The translations under genes and the position numbers were made by a program. Of a stretch of DNA of 64,000 nucleotides, positions 43,192 through 51,831 are shown piece by piece (position 1 is the first letter of the stretch; every line of letters starts with the position of its first letter). Origin of the DNA: Chryseobacterium sp. MYb7 (GTDB taxonomy: Bacteria > Bacteroidota > Bacteroidia > Flavobacteriales > Weeksellaceae); NCBI RefSeq assembly GCF_002979455.1, contig NZ_PCOU01000025.1:1-64000 (forward strand), read 5' to 3'. A model generated the notes under the pieces. The model did not search any database. It saw only the letters and a list, made by a program, of their open reading frames with translations, and had not been told where the DNA came from.

Positions 43192-43806
43192 ATGAAAAGT
43201 ATAGCAACAATTCTAAAAGGGGCAGCACTCGCATTAGCATTATTCGCAATGACGCAATGTACAACCACAGCCAATGCATCCGCAGGTGATGAAAAAACAT
43301 TCATCGTAGGACCACAGACAGTAGATTGTACAGGAGTAGCTCCTATGAAATGTCTGCAGGTAAAAGAAAACGTTTCCGGAAACTGGACGAATTTTTACAG
43401 CAATATCGAAGGATTTACTTATGAACCGGGGTATGAATATGTTTTAAAGGTAAAAACAGAAAAAATTGCCAATCCTCCGGCTGATGCTTCTTCCATAAAA
43501 TATACACTGGTAAAACAGGTTTCTAAAACAAAAAAGAAAGAACTGGCAGCCAATGAAAAAACAATTATCGTAGGGCCACAAACTGTAGACTGTTCTGCTG
43601 GAGCAGGCCGCATGAAATGTATGCAGGTAAAAGAAAGCGTTTCTGCAGAATGGACGAATTTCTACAGCAGCATTGAAGGATTCACCTATGAACCGGGCTA
43701 CGAATATGTTTTAAAAGTAAAAACAGAAAAAATCGCTAATCCACCGGCTGATGCCTCTTCCATCAAATATACACTGATTGAACAAGTTTCTAAAACGAAG
43801 AAATAA
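43192..43806 (+). CDS. Lipoprotein with two DUF4377 domains
   Basis: From the ATG at 43192 a 204-residue lipoprotein: signal ending in AMTQC (Cys at about 24), then two almost identical DUF4377 units, roughly 36-110 and 125-203. Each has TVDC near its start, MKCLQVK or MKCMQVK, then EGFTYEPGYEYVLKVKTEKI and ANPPADASSIKYTL. DUF4377 modules usually occur once, often beside META domains in heat-shock HslJ-like proteins; here the unit is duplicated. Two Cys per unit may form a disulphide. Function unknown. It is divergent from the DUF3857 gene. Confidence 0.8.
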   Translation: MKSIATILKGAALALALFAMTQCTTTANASAGDEKTFIVGPQTVDCTGVAPMKCLQVKENVSGNWTNFYSNIEGFTYEPGYEYVLKVKTEKIANPPADASSIKYTLVKQVSKTKKKELAANEKTIIVGPQTVDCSAGAGRMKCMQVKESVSAEWTNFYSSIEGFTYEPGYEYVLKVKTEKIANPPADASSIKYTLIEQVSKTKK

Positions 43807-43807
43807 T

Positions 43808-43841
43808 AAAAAGAGCTCCTGAAATTTCAGGAGCTCTTTTT
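43808..43841. terminator. Bidirectional terminator
   Basis: Perfect palindrome AAAAAGAGCTCCTGAAA and its complement, with T-runs in both directions. Shared by the DUF4377 and SPFH genes. Confidence 0.85.
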
Positions 43842-43868
43842 ATTTTATTTAAATCCAATTTTTAATTC

Positions 43869-44807
43869 TTAAAATCCAGCTTCTTTTTGAGGAGGATCAG
43901 GATATTTCCCTTTTGTAGCCTCTCCTACCGTGTTTGCTGTTGTCATCGCGACTACAAGATCATTCAACATTCCGCTCGCAGCAGTAGGCGAATTGGGAAG
44001 AAGTACAAGATTACTTCTGCTGCTCGCTCCTACCGAATGTAAAGTATCATAATGCTGGGTCACTACAATAAGTGCTGATGCTTCGTGAGAATTGATATCC
44101 ACATTGTTCAGCATTCTTACAGATTCTTCAAGCCCTTTTGCAATTTCTCTTCTTTGATCTGCAATCCCCTGTCCTTGCAATTTTTTAGATTCTGCTTCTG
44201 CTTTTGCAACGGCTACAATACGGATTCTTTGTGCTTCGGATTCATATTCTGCAGCAGTTTTTTCTCTTTCTGCAGCATTAATTCTGTTCATGGCATGTTT
44301 TACCTGCTCATCCGGATCAATATCTGTTACCAAAGCTTTGATAATATCATAACCATAACTATTCATAGCTTCCTGAAGCTCACCTTTTACAGCAATTGCC
44401 ACATCATCTTTTCTTACAAATACATCATCCAGCTTCAGCTTTGGAACTTCTGCTCTTACCACATCAAAAACAAATGAAGTAATTTGATTTTCAGGATTTT
44501 CCAAACGATAATAAGCATCTCCAACCTGCTCTCTAATCACCTGATACTGAACGGAAATTTTCATTTTGATGAAAACGTTGTCCAATGTTTTCGTATCAAT
44601 CATTACATCCAGCTGCTGAATTCTCAAATTCAGTCTTTTTGCAATCTGATCTATAATTGGCAACTTAAGATGAAGACCAGAATGTTTTACAGCCCGAAAT
44701 TTCCCAAAGCGCTCAATAATAGCCGCTGTTTCCTGCTTAACCACAAAAAACGAAGCGAATAAAATAATAAGCCCGAAGAAAATAACGGGCGCTAAATATA
44801 TACCCAT
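43869..44807 (-). CDS. SPFH/band 7 family membrane protein (stomatin/paraslipin-like)
   Basis: A 312-residue protein anchored by one N-terminal helix (3-23), then a prohibitin-homology domain (IIERFGKFRAVKHSGLHLKL, VRAEVPKLKLDDVFVRKDD) and a coiled coil rich in Ala/Glu (about 185-235: AEREKTAAEYESEAQRIRIV). It matches the stomatin/paraslipin type rather than HflK/C. Such proteins form oligomers in ordered membrane domains. The usual NfeD partner is not next to it. Confidence 0.88.
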   Translation of the reverse strand: MGIYLAPVIFFGLIILFASFFVVKQETAAIIERFGKFRAVKHSGLHLKLPIIDQIAKRLNLRIQQLDVMIDTKTLDNVFIKMKISVQYQVIREQVGDAYYRLENPENQITSFVFDVVRAEVPKLKLDDVFVRKDDVAIAVKGELQEAMNSYGYDIIKALVTDIDPDEQVKHAMNRINAAEREKTAAEYESEAQRIRIVAVAKAEAESKKLQGQGIADQRREIAKGLEESVRMLNNVDINSHEASALIVVTQHYDTLHSVGASSRSNLVLLPNSPTAASGMLNDLVVAMTTANTVGEATKGKYPDPPQKEAGF

Positions 44808-44980
44808 AGTTTTAATTTTTTTAATATGTCGTCACAAATCCTGTTTTGTTAAAAACATTGTTGTTCGTGCTTGCTTAAATATAGGAAAAATAAATGTAAA
44901 ACCGGAAATATAATCCACAGAAAATCAGTGCTGCAACGGCTAAATTATTTTTTAAAATTAAAATTATTCTTAAAAACTCT

Positions 44981-44988
44981 TACTTTTG
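44981..44988 (+). promoter_or_regulatory. -7 box of the Crp/Fnr-like gene
   Basis: TACTTTTG, 17 bp before the ATG at 45006, supports the shorter start. Confidence 0.5.
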
Positions 44989-45005
44989 AATATTCATTAC
45001 AAACC

Positions 45006-45578
45006 ATGACCGATTCTAAAGAAATATTAAAAGATCATATCTCCAAATTCACTTCTCTTACGGAAGAGCAGCTGGATTATGTTTTTGGGCATTTTAATCT
45101 GATGAGTTTAAAGAAAGGGCAAAGCCTGATCTCAGAAGGTGATTTTGTGAACCATGAATATTTTGTTATTGAGGGTTGCCTGAAAGCTTTCTATCTTAAC
45201 GACAGTATGAAAATGTTTATTCTCCAGTTTGCGATGCCTACGTGGTGGGTGACCGATTTTGATGCGCTTTACAGCAAAACAAGGGCTACTATCAATGTAG
45301 ACTGTATTACAAATGCCACCATCCTGTCTATTTCCAATGAAGACAGGGAAAAGATATGTAATGAAATTCATGAGGTGGAACATTTTTTCAGATGGAGAAC
45401 CAACAAAGGATACGTTGCTGCGCAGAAACGTCTGCTTTCTTTTATGAATAATGATGCCAAATTCAGGTATGAAGAACTTCTATCCATGTACCCGCAGCTG
45501 TACAATCTGGTTCCGAAACACCTGATTGCCTCTTATTTGGGAGTGACCAGAGAAACGTTGAGCAGACTTCATCAATAA
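45006..45578 (+). CDS. Crp/Fnr family transcriptional regulator
   Basis: A 190-residue regulator from the ATG at 45006; the open frame extends upstream to 44871, but that part holds a promoter box. Residues about 12-120 form the cyclic-nucleotide-binding-like beta roll (SLISEGDFVNHEYFVIEGCL), without the arginine/glutamate cage of true cAMP binding that I can confirm, and the C terminus LIASYLGVTRETLSRLHQ is the HTH. It lies 98 bp before a same-strand gene cluster (YceI, tautomerase, SDR, NTF2-like, nitronate monooxygenase) and is a likely regulator of it. Confidence 0.82.
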   Translation: MTDSKEILKDHISKFTSLTEEQLDYVFGHFNLMSLKKGQSLISEGDFVNHEYFVIEGCLKAFYLNDSMKMFILQFAMPTWWVTDFDALYSKTRATINVDCITNATILSISNEDREKICNEIHEVEHFFRWRTNKGYVAAQKRLLSFMNNDAKFRYEELLSMYPQLYNLVPKHLIASYLGVTRETLSRLHQ

Positions 45579-45675
45579 TTTACCTCTTTAAAATCCCTTC
45601 TATTTTGTGAGGTACATCACGTAAGTCTTTCTTCCGATCGGCTGAACTTTGTGTCAATATTTAAACCCAATAAAA

Positions 45676-46209
45676 ATGGACACAAAAAATTTTAAAGTCA
45701 ATAAAGAAAATAGCACCATCGAGTGGATCGGAAGAAAAGTAACCGGCGCTCACAATGGAACTATTGGTGTAAAAGAAGGAAGCTTTACATTAGGAGAGGA
45801 AAAATCTTTATCAGGAAAATTCACAATAGATACCCGAAGTATCAAAATCCTTGATATTGATGACACAGAAACGAATACTCAATTTGCCCATCATCTGGCT
45901 TCTGATGATTTCTTTAATTCTGAACAGTTTCCCGAAGCTCATTTCGAGATCACTCATGCAGAACCCGGTGATGAAAATCTTTATTATGTAAAAGGAGATC
46001 TTACCATAAAAGGAATTACGCATCCTATCGACACCAGCCTTGAGATTGTAAAAGCGGACAATACAGCTATTCTTAAAACCAAAATCGTAGTTGACAGAAC
46101 GAAGTTCAATATCAAATTCAGGTCTTCTAATTTCTTCACCAACCTTGGTGATACATTGATCTACAACAATTTTGATTTAAATATTCATCTTGTTGCGGAA
46201 GCTTATTAA
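45676..46209 (+). CDS. YceI family lipid-binding-like protein
   Basis: A 177-residue protein with start at ATG 45676. The lipocalin-like YceI fold is indicated by STIEWIGRKVTGAHNGTIGV, FTIDTRSIKILDID, HLASDDFFNSEQFPEAHFEI and VKGDLTIKGITHPI. No signal peptide is present, unlike periplasmic YceI, so a cytoplasmic role with a hydrophobic ligand is likely. First gene after the Crp-like regulator; the tautomerase gene follows 27 bp later. Confidence 0.88.
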   Translation: MDTKNFKVNKENSTIEWIGRKVTGAHNGTIGVKEGSFTLGEEKSLSGKFTIDTRSIKILDIDDTETNTQFAHHLASDDFFNSEQFPEAHFEITHAEPGDENLYYVKGDLTIKGITHPIDTSLEIVKADNTAILKTKIVVDRTKFNIKFRSSNFFTNLGDTLIYNNFDLNIHLVAEAY

Positions 46210-46236
46210 TTCAAATAACCTTAAAAATTTACCATC

Positions 46237-46455
46237 ATGCCATTCATCAAAGTAGATGTGCTTCGCGAAGATCTTAACCGCGAAACAAAACAACAATTAA
46301 TCAGAAAAATCAGTGAAGCTGTAACTTCAGTTTTGAATAAAGATCCTCATTTAACTCATATTGTCATCAACGAAATTGAAGATGATAACTGGGGATATGC
46401 CGGAGAACAGGTTTCAGTGTTAAAAGAACAGGGATTTTCAACAGAAAAAAAATAA
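46237..46455 (+). CDS. 4-oxalocrotonate tautomerase family protein
   Basis: A 72-residue tautomerase. After removal of Met the N terminus is Pro, the general base of the family (MPFIKVDVLRE), followed by the helix LNRETKQQLIRKISEAVTSV and the strand HIVINEIEDDNWGYAGEQ. It acts on enol/keto substrates or related unsaturated acids; the natural substrate is unknown. It lies 27 bp after yceI and 7 bp before the SDR gene, within one transcript. Confidence 0.88.
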   Translation: MPFIKVDVLREDLNRETKQQLIRKISEAVTSVLNKDPHLTHIVINEIEDDNWGYAGEQVSVLKEQGFSTEKK

Positions 46456-46462
46456 ATCAGCA

Positions 46463-47197
46463 ATGGAAAAGCAAACCGTAATCATAACAGGAGCATCTTC
46501 AGGAATAGGATTGGAAACTGCCCGTTATTTCTTAGACAGAGGTGATCATGTCATCATCAATTCACAAACAGCATCCAAACTGGAGGAAGTGTATCACGAA
46601 TTGGGAGCTGGAGAAAATCTGGCGATGGTTGCCGGAAATGTTTCAGACAAGGCAACGGGTGAAGCGCTGGCTCAAACTGCTTTGGAAAGATTTGGATCAA
46701 TTGATGTCCTTATCAATAATGCCGGAATCTACGAGAACAAACCATTTTTAGACGTTACTGAAGACTATCTGGATCGTTTTTTAACAACAAACTTAAAAGG
46801 AACATTCTTCACAACGCAAGCTGTCATTCCTCATATGATCAAACAAAAAGATGGTGTAGTGATCAATGTAGGAACACCATTGGTATATCATGCGATTGCA
46901 GAGTCTCCTTCTACAGCACCTATTTCGAGCAAAGGAGCCATTCATGCGCTGACTTTACAGCTGGCTGCAGAATTTGGAAAAGACAATATAAGAGTCAATA
47001 CAGTTGCTCCGGGTTTAATCAGAACGCCGATGCATGGTGCAGACCTTGATCATAATGCAGGAATTCATCTGATCAATCGTATTGGTGAACCGGAAGAAGT
47101 TGCCCAAATGATCCATGCAATTGCTAAGAACAAATTAATTTCCGGAGCCATCATCAATGTGGACGGAGGCATGGGAGCCGGACATCACTTATCATGA
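46463..47197 (+). CDS. SDR family protein with altered active site
   Basis: A 244-residue short-chain dehydrogenase fold: TGASSGIG at 9-16, NNAG at 85-88, and VAPGLIRTPMHGADL in the usual place. In the catalytic segment the Lys is kept (Lys157 in SSKGAIHALT), but the position of the essential Tyr, four residues before, is Pro153, and the Ser position reads VGTPL (Thr138). It may be a binding protein, use another residue such as Tyr142, or belong to an unusual subgroup. Its stop overlaps the next start (ATGA at 47194). Confidence 0.82.
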   Translation: MEKQTVIITGASSGIGLETARYFLDRGDHVIINSQTASKLEEVYHELGAGENLAMVAGNVSDKATGEALAQTALERFGSIDVLINNAGIYENKPFLDVTEDYLDRFLTTNLKGTFFTTQAVIPHMIKQKDGVVINVGTPLVYHAIAESPSTAPISSKGAIHALTLQLAAEFGKDNIRVNTVAPGLIRTPMHGADLDHNAGIHLINRIGEPEEVAQMIHAIAKNKLISGAIINVDGGMGAGHHLS

Positions 47198-47646
47198 AAC
47201 TATCATTAATTATAGCATGGCTGTTCAGCTTTCCGTTGAGTGGCTATGCACAAAATGTAAAGGATATGAAAACCAATCAGACCTCAGAAACTGAAATAAG
47301 AAATGTCATAGAGAATTGTTATTTCAAAGGAATTTATGAAGGAAATACAGAACTTCTTGCAAAAGCTTTTTATAAAGGCGTTTTACTTTTCGGAGACGTC
47401 AACGGAGTTTCTTATTTCAAAACTTCAGAACAATATATTGAAGGAGTAAGAAACCGTGTAAGTCCTGAAAAATCAGGAAAGGAATTTAAAGCTGAAATTA
47501 TTTCAATTGACATCATTAATTCAATTGCTGTCGCAAAATTAAACGTCAAAATGTATGATTTTAATTATTATAATTTCATAACTTTCAATCACATCGATGG
47601 AAAATGGCTAATCATTAACAAGACATTGACCAATGTGCAACCTTAA
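47194..47646 (+). CDS. Exported NTF2-like (lumazine-binding type) protein
   Basis: A 150-residue protein with a signal peptide (1-19) and an NTF2-like cone fold: ETEIRNVIENCYFKGIYEGN, LLAKAFYKGVLLFGDVNG, and HIDGKWLIINKTL. The family is often annotated as putative lumazine-binding; small-molecule binding or hydrolysis is possible. It overlaps the SDR gene by 4 bp, so translation is coupled, although the SDR is cytoplasmic and this protein appears exported. Confidence 0.78.
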   Translation: MKLSLIIAWLFSFPLSGYAQNVKDMKTNQTSETEIRNVIENCYFKGIYEGNTELLAKAFYKGVLLFGDVNGVSYFKTSEQYIEGVRNRVSPEKSGKEFKAEIISIDIINSIAVAKLNVKMYDFNYYNFITFNHIDGKWLIINKTLTNVQP

Positions 47647-47676
47647 TTCAAATTTTTAACTCAAATCAGTACAGTC

Positions 47677-48747
47677 ATGTGGAATAAAAATAGGATTACG
47701 GAATTATCAGGGATTGAATATCCCATCCTGCAAGGCCCTTTTGGCGGAGGTCTTTCTACCGTTGAACTAACAACCACGGTAAGTAACCTTGGAGGATTGG
47801 GAGGTTTTGGAGCGTATACTTTGTTACCACAGGAGATCTATGACATTCACACAGCCATACAATCCCAAACGGACAAACCTTATAACCTTAATCTCTGGGT
47901 AAACGATCATGATATTATTGACGAAGAACACACAAAAGAACAATATCAAAAGGCGGTTGAAGCTTTTAAACCTTATTTTGAACTTTTGCAAACGGATATT
48001 CCTACGCCACCACTCTCTTTTAAATCCAGATTTCAAAATCAGCTGGATATGGTTTTTGATATAAAGCCTAAAGTTTTCAGCTTTATGTTCGGATTGCTTG
48101 ATGAAAATATCATCGAAGATCTTCATCGGCAGGGCACTGTTGTATTGGGAAATGCCACAACGCTGGATGAGGCAGTTGCTCTGGAAAAAACAGGAGTGGA
48201 TGTAATTGTAGCTTCCGGCTTCGAAAGTGGCGGCCACAGACCTTCATTTCTGGATCAGGCAGAACTTTCTACAACTGGAACTTTTGCTTTGATTCAATTA
48301 ATTAAGGATAGGGTAAAAATTCCTGTAGTAGCTGCCGGAGGAATTGCCAACGGCCGTGGAATTGCGGGGGCTTTCAAACTGGGTGCTGATGCCGTACAGA
48401 TCGGAACTGCATTTCTGGCCACTGAAGAATCTGGAGCATTACCAATACACAAAGCGTTTTTATTTTCTGATGCAGCATCTACTGCGCTTTCCAGAGCGTA
48501 TACAGGTAGATTAGGCCGTGGAATTACTACAAAAATCACAAGAGATATATTGGCTGCAACGGACAAAACATTGCCGTTTCCTTTGCAGACTCATTTTATG
48601 GGAGCATTGAGAAAAGCTGCTTTGGAACAGCAAAAGTATGATTTGGTATTCTTCTGGTCTGGTCAGATTGCACCCCTTTTAAAGCATAAAAAAGCCTCCA
48701 CTTTAATGAAATCATTAATAGAAGAGGCTTCTGAATTATTACAATAA
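47677..48747 (+). CDS. Nitronate monooxygenase family flavoprotein
   Basis: A 356-residue FMN enzyme of the NMO/2-nitropropane dioxygenase family. The N terminus ITELSGIEYPILQGPFGGGL, the GFESGGHRPSFLDQAELSTT loop, VVAAGGIANGRGIAGAFKLG and ADAVQIGTAFL (phosphate-binding) are characteristic. It oxidises alkyl nitronates or serves as an NAD(P)H:quinone-type reductase; class I versus II is not clear by eye. Last gene of the cluster, converging on dgt with 7 bp between stops. Confidence 0.88.
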   Translation: MWNKNRITELSGIEYPILQGPFGGGLSTVELTTTVSNLGGLGGFGAYTLLPQEIYDIHTAIQSQTDKPYNLNLWVNDHDIIDEEHTKEQYQKAVEAFKPYFELLQTDIPTPPLSFKSRFQNQLDMVFDIKPKVFSFMFGLLDENIIEDLHRQGTVVLGNATTLDEAVALEKTGVDVIVASGFESGGHRPSFLDQAELSTTGTFALIQLIKDRVKIPVVAAGGIANGRGIAGAFKLGADAVQIGTAFLATEESGALPIHKAFLFSDAASTALSRAYTGRLGRGITTKITRDILAATDKTLPFPLQTHFMGALRKAALEQQKYDLVFFWSGQIAPLLKHKKASTLMKSLIEEASELLQ

Positions 48748-48754
48748 ATAGAAT

Positions 48755-50113
48755 TTACACCGTCATTCCGATGTCTATTCCTTTAATTTTTCTATACAAA
48801 TCGGTAGCATAATTATCAGTCATTCCGGAAACGAAATCAATGACTCCCAGCACTTTCTGATAATCAGTTCCGTCCTTATAAATAAATTGCTTTGGAATTA
48901 ATTTCAAAGCTTTTTCATCATAGGATTTTCTTTGACCATCAGGCTTCAGAATGGAAGGAATAAAATGATCCAGCAATTCATACATTACATTATACCCGGC
49001 ATTTTCAATTTCAACAACCGCTTTATGATTGTAAATTTTTTCTACTGAGAAACTTTCAATATCCTGTAATGCTTTATTTTCTTTTTTATAAATATCAAGT
49101 AAACCGTTGCCAAGATTTCCTTCAAGAATCGTCTCAAAGTTATGCTTGTACATCGCAATTGATTTATTGATTAATGCATTGATTACTTTTGCTCTCAAAT
49201 AAGAAATCTGTTCATTTTCATTGGAGATAGAGCTTAGCTTTTTTTCAATTCTCTGAACATCATCTGTTTCCGATTTTACCAGCTCGAAAAATAAGTTTTT
49301 ACAGTCTGCTGTGGAAACAATACCCAATCTGTGGGCATCTTCCATATCAATAATATTGTAGCAAATATCGTCAGCCGCTTCCACCAGCCATACAAAAGGA
49401 TGTCTTTTGAAAATATGAGGTTCTTCACTTTCAGAAATAAGTTGGGTTCCTTTGGCAATTTCCAGGAATATATCTTTTTCGTTCTGGAAAAACCCGAATT
49501 TCTTTCTGTGAATAATTCCTTTTTTCTTTGCCACCGCTTCACACGGGTATTTTGCAATACTTGCCAATGTGGAGAACGTCAGTTGAATACCTCCTGCATC
49601 TTTCCCTTGTTGCTGCTGCGCCAATACTCTGATGGCGTTTGCATTTCCTTCAAAATTTACCAGATCCGCCCACTCTTTTTCATTGAATTTTGATTTCAGA
49701 TCTTTTTCATTTCTTTCAAAATAGCTTGCAATGGCATCTTCACCAGAATGTCCGAATGCAGGATTTCCCACATCATGACACAAACATGCTGCAGCAATTA
49801 CATTTCCTAAATTATAGAGATAAAAATTCTTTGAATCTTCAGTAAGTTCATTTTTAAAATCTTCAGCAATAAATTCACCGATAATACTTCCTAAACTTCT
49901 TCCTACGGATGATACCTCCAAAGAATGCGTAAGTCTGTTGTGTACAAAAACACTTCCGGGAAGAGGAAAAACCTGCGTCTTATTCTGCAGTCTTCTGAAG
50001 GCCGAAGAGAAGATAATTCTGTCGAAATCTCTTTGAAAATCAGTTCGTGAAGCCTTTGTCTGTGGATTGTTTCCTGTACGTTGATTGGTGAAAATCTGGT
50101 TTAAATTCATCAT
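48755..50113 (-). CDS. dgt: Deoxyguanosinetriphosphate triphosphohydrolase-like protein
   Basis: A 452-residue HD-domain dNTPase. Motifs: FQRDFDRIIFSSAFRRLQNK, NRLTHSLEVSSVGRSLG with the first His, CLCHDVGNPAFGHSGE with the HD pair, and AADDICYNIIDMEDAHRLG. It removes tripolyphosphate from dGTP or, as in many homologues, other dNTPs, controlling nucleotide pools and phage sensitivity. Length and motif order fit the Dgt group rather than SamHD1. Single gene, divergent from a methyltransferase. Confidence 0.92.
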   Translation of the reverse strand: MMNLNQIFTNQRTGNNPQTKASRTDFQRDFDRIIFSSAFRRLQNKTQVFPLPGSVFVHNRLTHSLEVSSVGRSLGSIIGEFIAEDFKNELTEDSKNFYLYNLGNVIAAACLCHDVGNPAFGHSGEDAIASYFERNEKDLKSKFNEKEWADLVNFEGNANAIRVLAQQQQGKDAGGIQLTFSTLASIAKYPCEAVAKKKGIIHRKKFGFFQNEKDIFLEIAKGTQLISESEEPHIFKRHPFVWLVEAADDICYNIIDMEDAHRLGIVSTADCKNLFFELVKSETDDVQRIEKKLSSISNENEQISYLRAKVINALINKSIAMYKHNFETILEGNLGNGLLDIYKKENKALQDIESFSVEKIYNHKAVVEIENAGYNVMYELLDHFIPSILKPDGQRKSYDEKALKLIPKQFIYKDGTDYQKVLGVIDFVSGMTDNYATDLYRKIKGIDIGMTV

Positions 50114-50312
50114 TTTTCAAAATTACTCCAAATTTTAATTGTACGGAATAGTATTTAGATTTTTATTAAACAGATCTGTCATTCAAAAAATCTATTATAA
50201 TAAACGTTTTTTAGGGATCGGAAAACTTGAGTAAATATTCTACTTTTGATACAACTAATACAATTGAAGAATATTTTTGATTCTTCTTTCAAATTTTAAA
50301 TTCTTTATAACT

Positions 50313-50942
50313 ATGACAGACAATACATGGCTCAACAGATGGGACGAAAGGTACAGCAGCGAAGAGTTTGCGTATGGAACAGAACCCAACAATTATCTGA
50401 GAGAACAACTCTCCCGATTAACTCCCGGAAAAATACTTTTTCCTGCAGAAGGAGAAGGCCGAAATGCCGTTTTCGCAGCCACACAGGGATGGCAGGTTTC
50501 CGCTTTCGATATCAGTGCTAATGGAAGAAGTAAAGCGTCACAGCTGGCTGAGCAACAACAAACGACCATTGATTATCAGGTAGGAGAACTTTCTACTTTG
50601 AATTATCAGAAAGAGCAGTTTGATGCTATTGCTCTTATCTATGCTCATTTTCCGGGCGCTATCAAATCTTCTATTCATCAGATGCTGAATCAATATCTTC
50701 GTAAAGGAGGTTTTATTATTTTCGAAGCTTTCAGTAAGAATCATCTTGAATATATTGCAAAGAACGAAAAAGTGGGTGGTCCAAAAGATATTGAATCATT
50801 ATTCTCTATTGAAGAAATCAAAGCTGATTTTCCGGATTATGACATTATTGAATTAGAAGAAACAGAAATTGAGCTGAATGAAGGATTATTCCACAACGGA
50901 ACGGGTTCTGTGATTCGTTTTGTAGGACAAAAATTAGTGTAA
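50313..50942 (+). CDS. SAM-dependent methyltransferase, tellurite-resistance-like
   Basis: A 209-residue class I methyltransferase from the ATG at 50313; the longer frame upstream adds translated leader. The start NTWLNRWDERYSSEEFAYGT and EPNNYLRE, motif I ILFPAEGEGRNAVFAA, WQVSAFDIS and later FDAIALIYAHFP follow the TehB/thiopurine-like group. The glycine-rich motif is modified (AEGEGR instead of GxGxG), as in many of these small cytosolic enzymes. Substrate unknown. The perfect inverted repeat at 50976-51017 follows. Confidence 0.82.
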   Translation: MTDNTWLNRWDERYSSEEFAYGTEPNNYLREQLSRLTPGKILFPAEGEGRNAVFAATQGWQVSAFDISANGRSKASQLAEQQQTTIDYQVGELSTLNYQKEQFDAIALIYAHFPGAIKSSIHQMLNQYLRKGGFIIFEAFSKNHLEYIAKNEKVGGPKDIESLFSIEEIKADFPDYDIIELEETEIELNEGLFHNGTGSVIRFVGQKLV

Positions 50943-50975
50943 TTTTTAATTTTTGGCTAAAGCCATTGAAAGATT

Positions 50976-51017
50976 TGATTCAATAGAAACGAGCTAAAGC
51001 TCGTTTCTATTGAATCA
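50976..51017. repeat. Perfect 20-bp inverted repeat
   Basis: TGATTCAATAGAAACGAGCT and its exact complement separated by AA. The flanking GGCTAAAGCC (50955-50964) echoes the centre GAGCTAAAGCTC. Such hairpins resemble dispersed elements seen in Chryseobacterium; it may also stop transcription from the methyltransferase gene. Confidence 0.65.
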
Positions 51018-51105
51018 TAATATTGTATTTCTCTCCCACTGATTACACAGATTTTTTGATTGCTTGAGTGATATTTATTATTACTCATTACCTATTACTC
51101 ATAAA

Positions 51106-51831
51106 TCAATCTGAGTTAAGAAGTCCTCCGGCAAATTTTGTAAAGAACTCGGCTCTGTATACTTCTCCAAGAGGAATTTCGGAGTCTTCGATGTATATAT
51201 TATGATTGTCAAATGAATCTATAAAATTCATATTCACCACGTAGGATTTACTTACTCTGATAAAGGTTTCACCGGATATTTTCTGATGAATGGTTTTTAA
51301 ATTCATTGCCGTGATCAGCTTTTGCTGCTTTGTATGAATCACCACATAGTCTTTAAGCCCTTCTATAAACTTAATATCCGAAAAACTGATCTTATAAAAT
51401 CTTCGTTCTGCTTTGATGAATAAAAAGTCTGCAGTATTAGATTCTACTGTATTTTTCACAGTATCTTTAGACAATAGTTCGGTGTAAAGTATTGCTTTTT
51501 CAATTGCTTTTTCCAGTCTTTGGGGATCAATAGGTTTCAGGAGATAATCAACAGCTTCCAGTTCATAACTTTTCAATGCATATTGAGAATAGGCAGTGGT
51601 AAAAATGATCAGGGATTTTTTCGGGAGCATTTCTGCAAACTCAAGACCTGTCACCATTGGCATTTCTATATCCAGAAAAATAAGATCTACATCATTATCC
51701 TTAAGAAACTCAAGAGCAGACGGAGCATTGGAAAATTCGCCAAGGATATCAATATTGGAGATTTCAGCGATCAGCGACCTCATTTCGGATCTTGCCAAAG
51801 GTTCATCATCTATTATAATACAATTCATCAA
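51106..51831 (-). CDS. LytTR family response regulator
   Basis: A 241-residue regulator. The receiver domain covers 1-115 with phosphoacceptor Asp54 (IFLDIEMPMVTG) and the conserved DDEP acidic cluster at 8-11; the LytTR DNA-binding domain is about 138-236 (LFIKAERRFYKISFSDIKFI, VRVSKSYVVNMNFIDSF-like segment). Its start overlaps the histidine kinase stop by 4 bp, giving a coupled two-component system. The targets are unknown; LytTR sites are often near envelope or polysaccharide genes. Confidence 0.9.
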   Translation of the reverse strand: MMNCIIIDDEPLARSEMRSLIAEISNIDILGEFSNAPSALEFLKDNDVDLIFLDIEMPMVTGLEFAEMLPKKSLIIFTTAYSQYALKSYELEAVDYLLKPIDPQRLEKAIEKAILYTELLSKDTVKNTVESNTADFLFIKAERRFYKISFSDIKFIEGLKDYVVIHTKQQKLITAMNLKTIHQKISGETFIRVSKSYVVNMNFIDSFDNHNIYIEDSEIPLGEVYRAEFFTKFAGGLLNSD

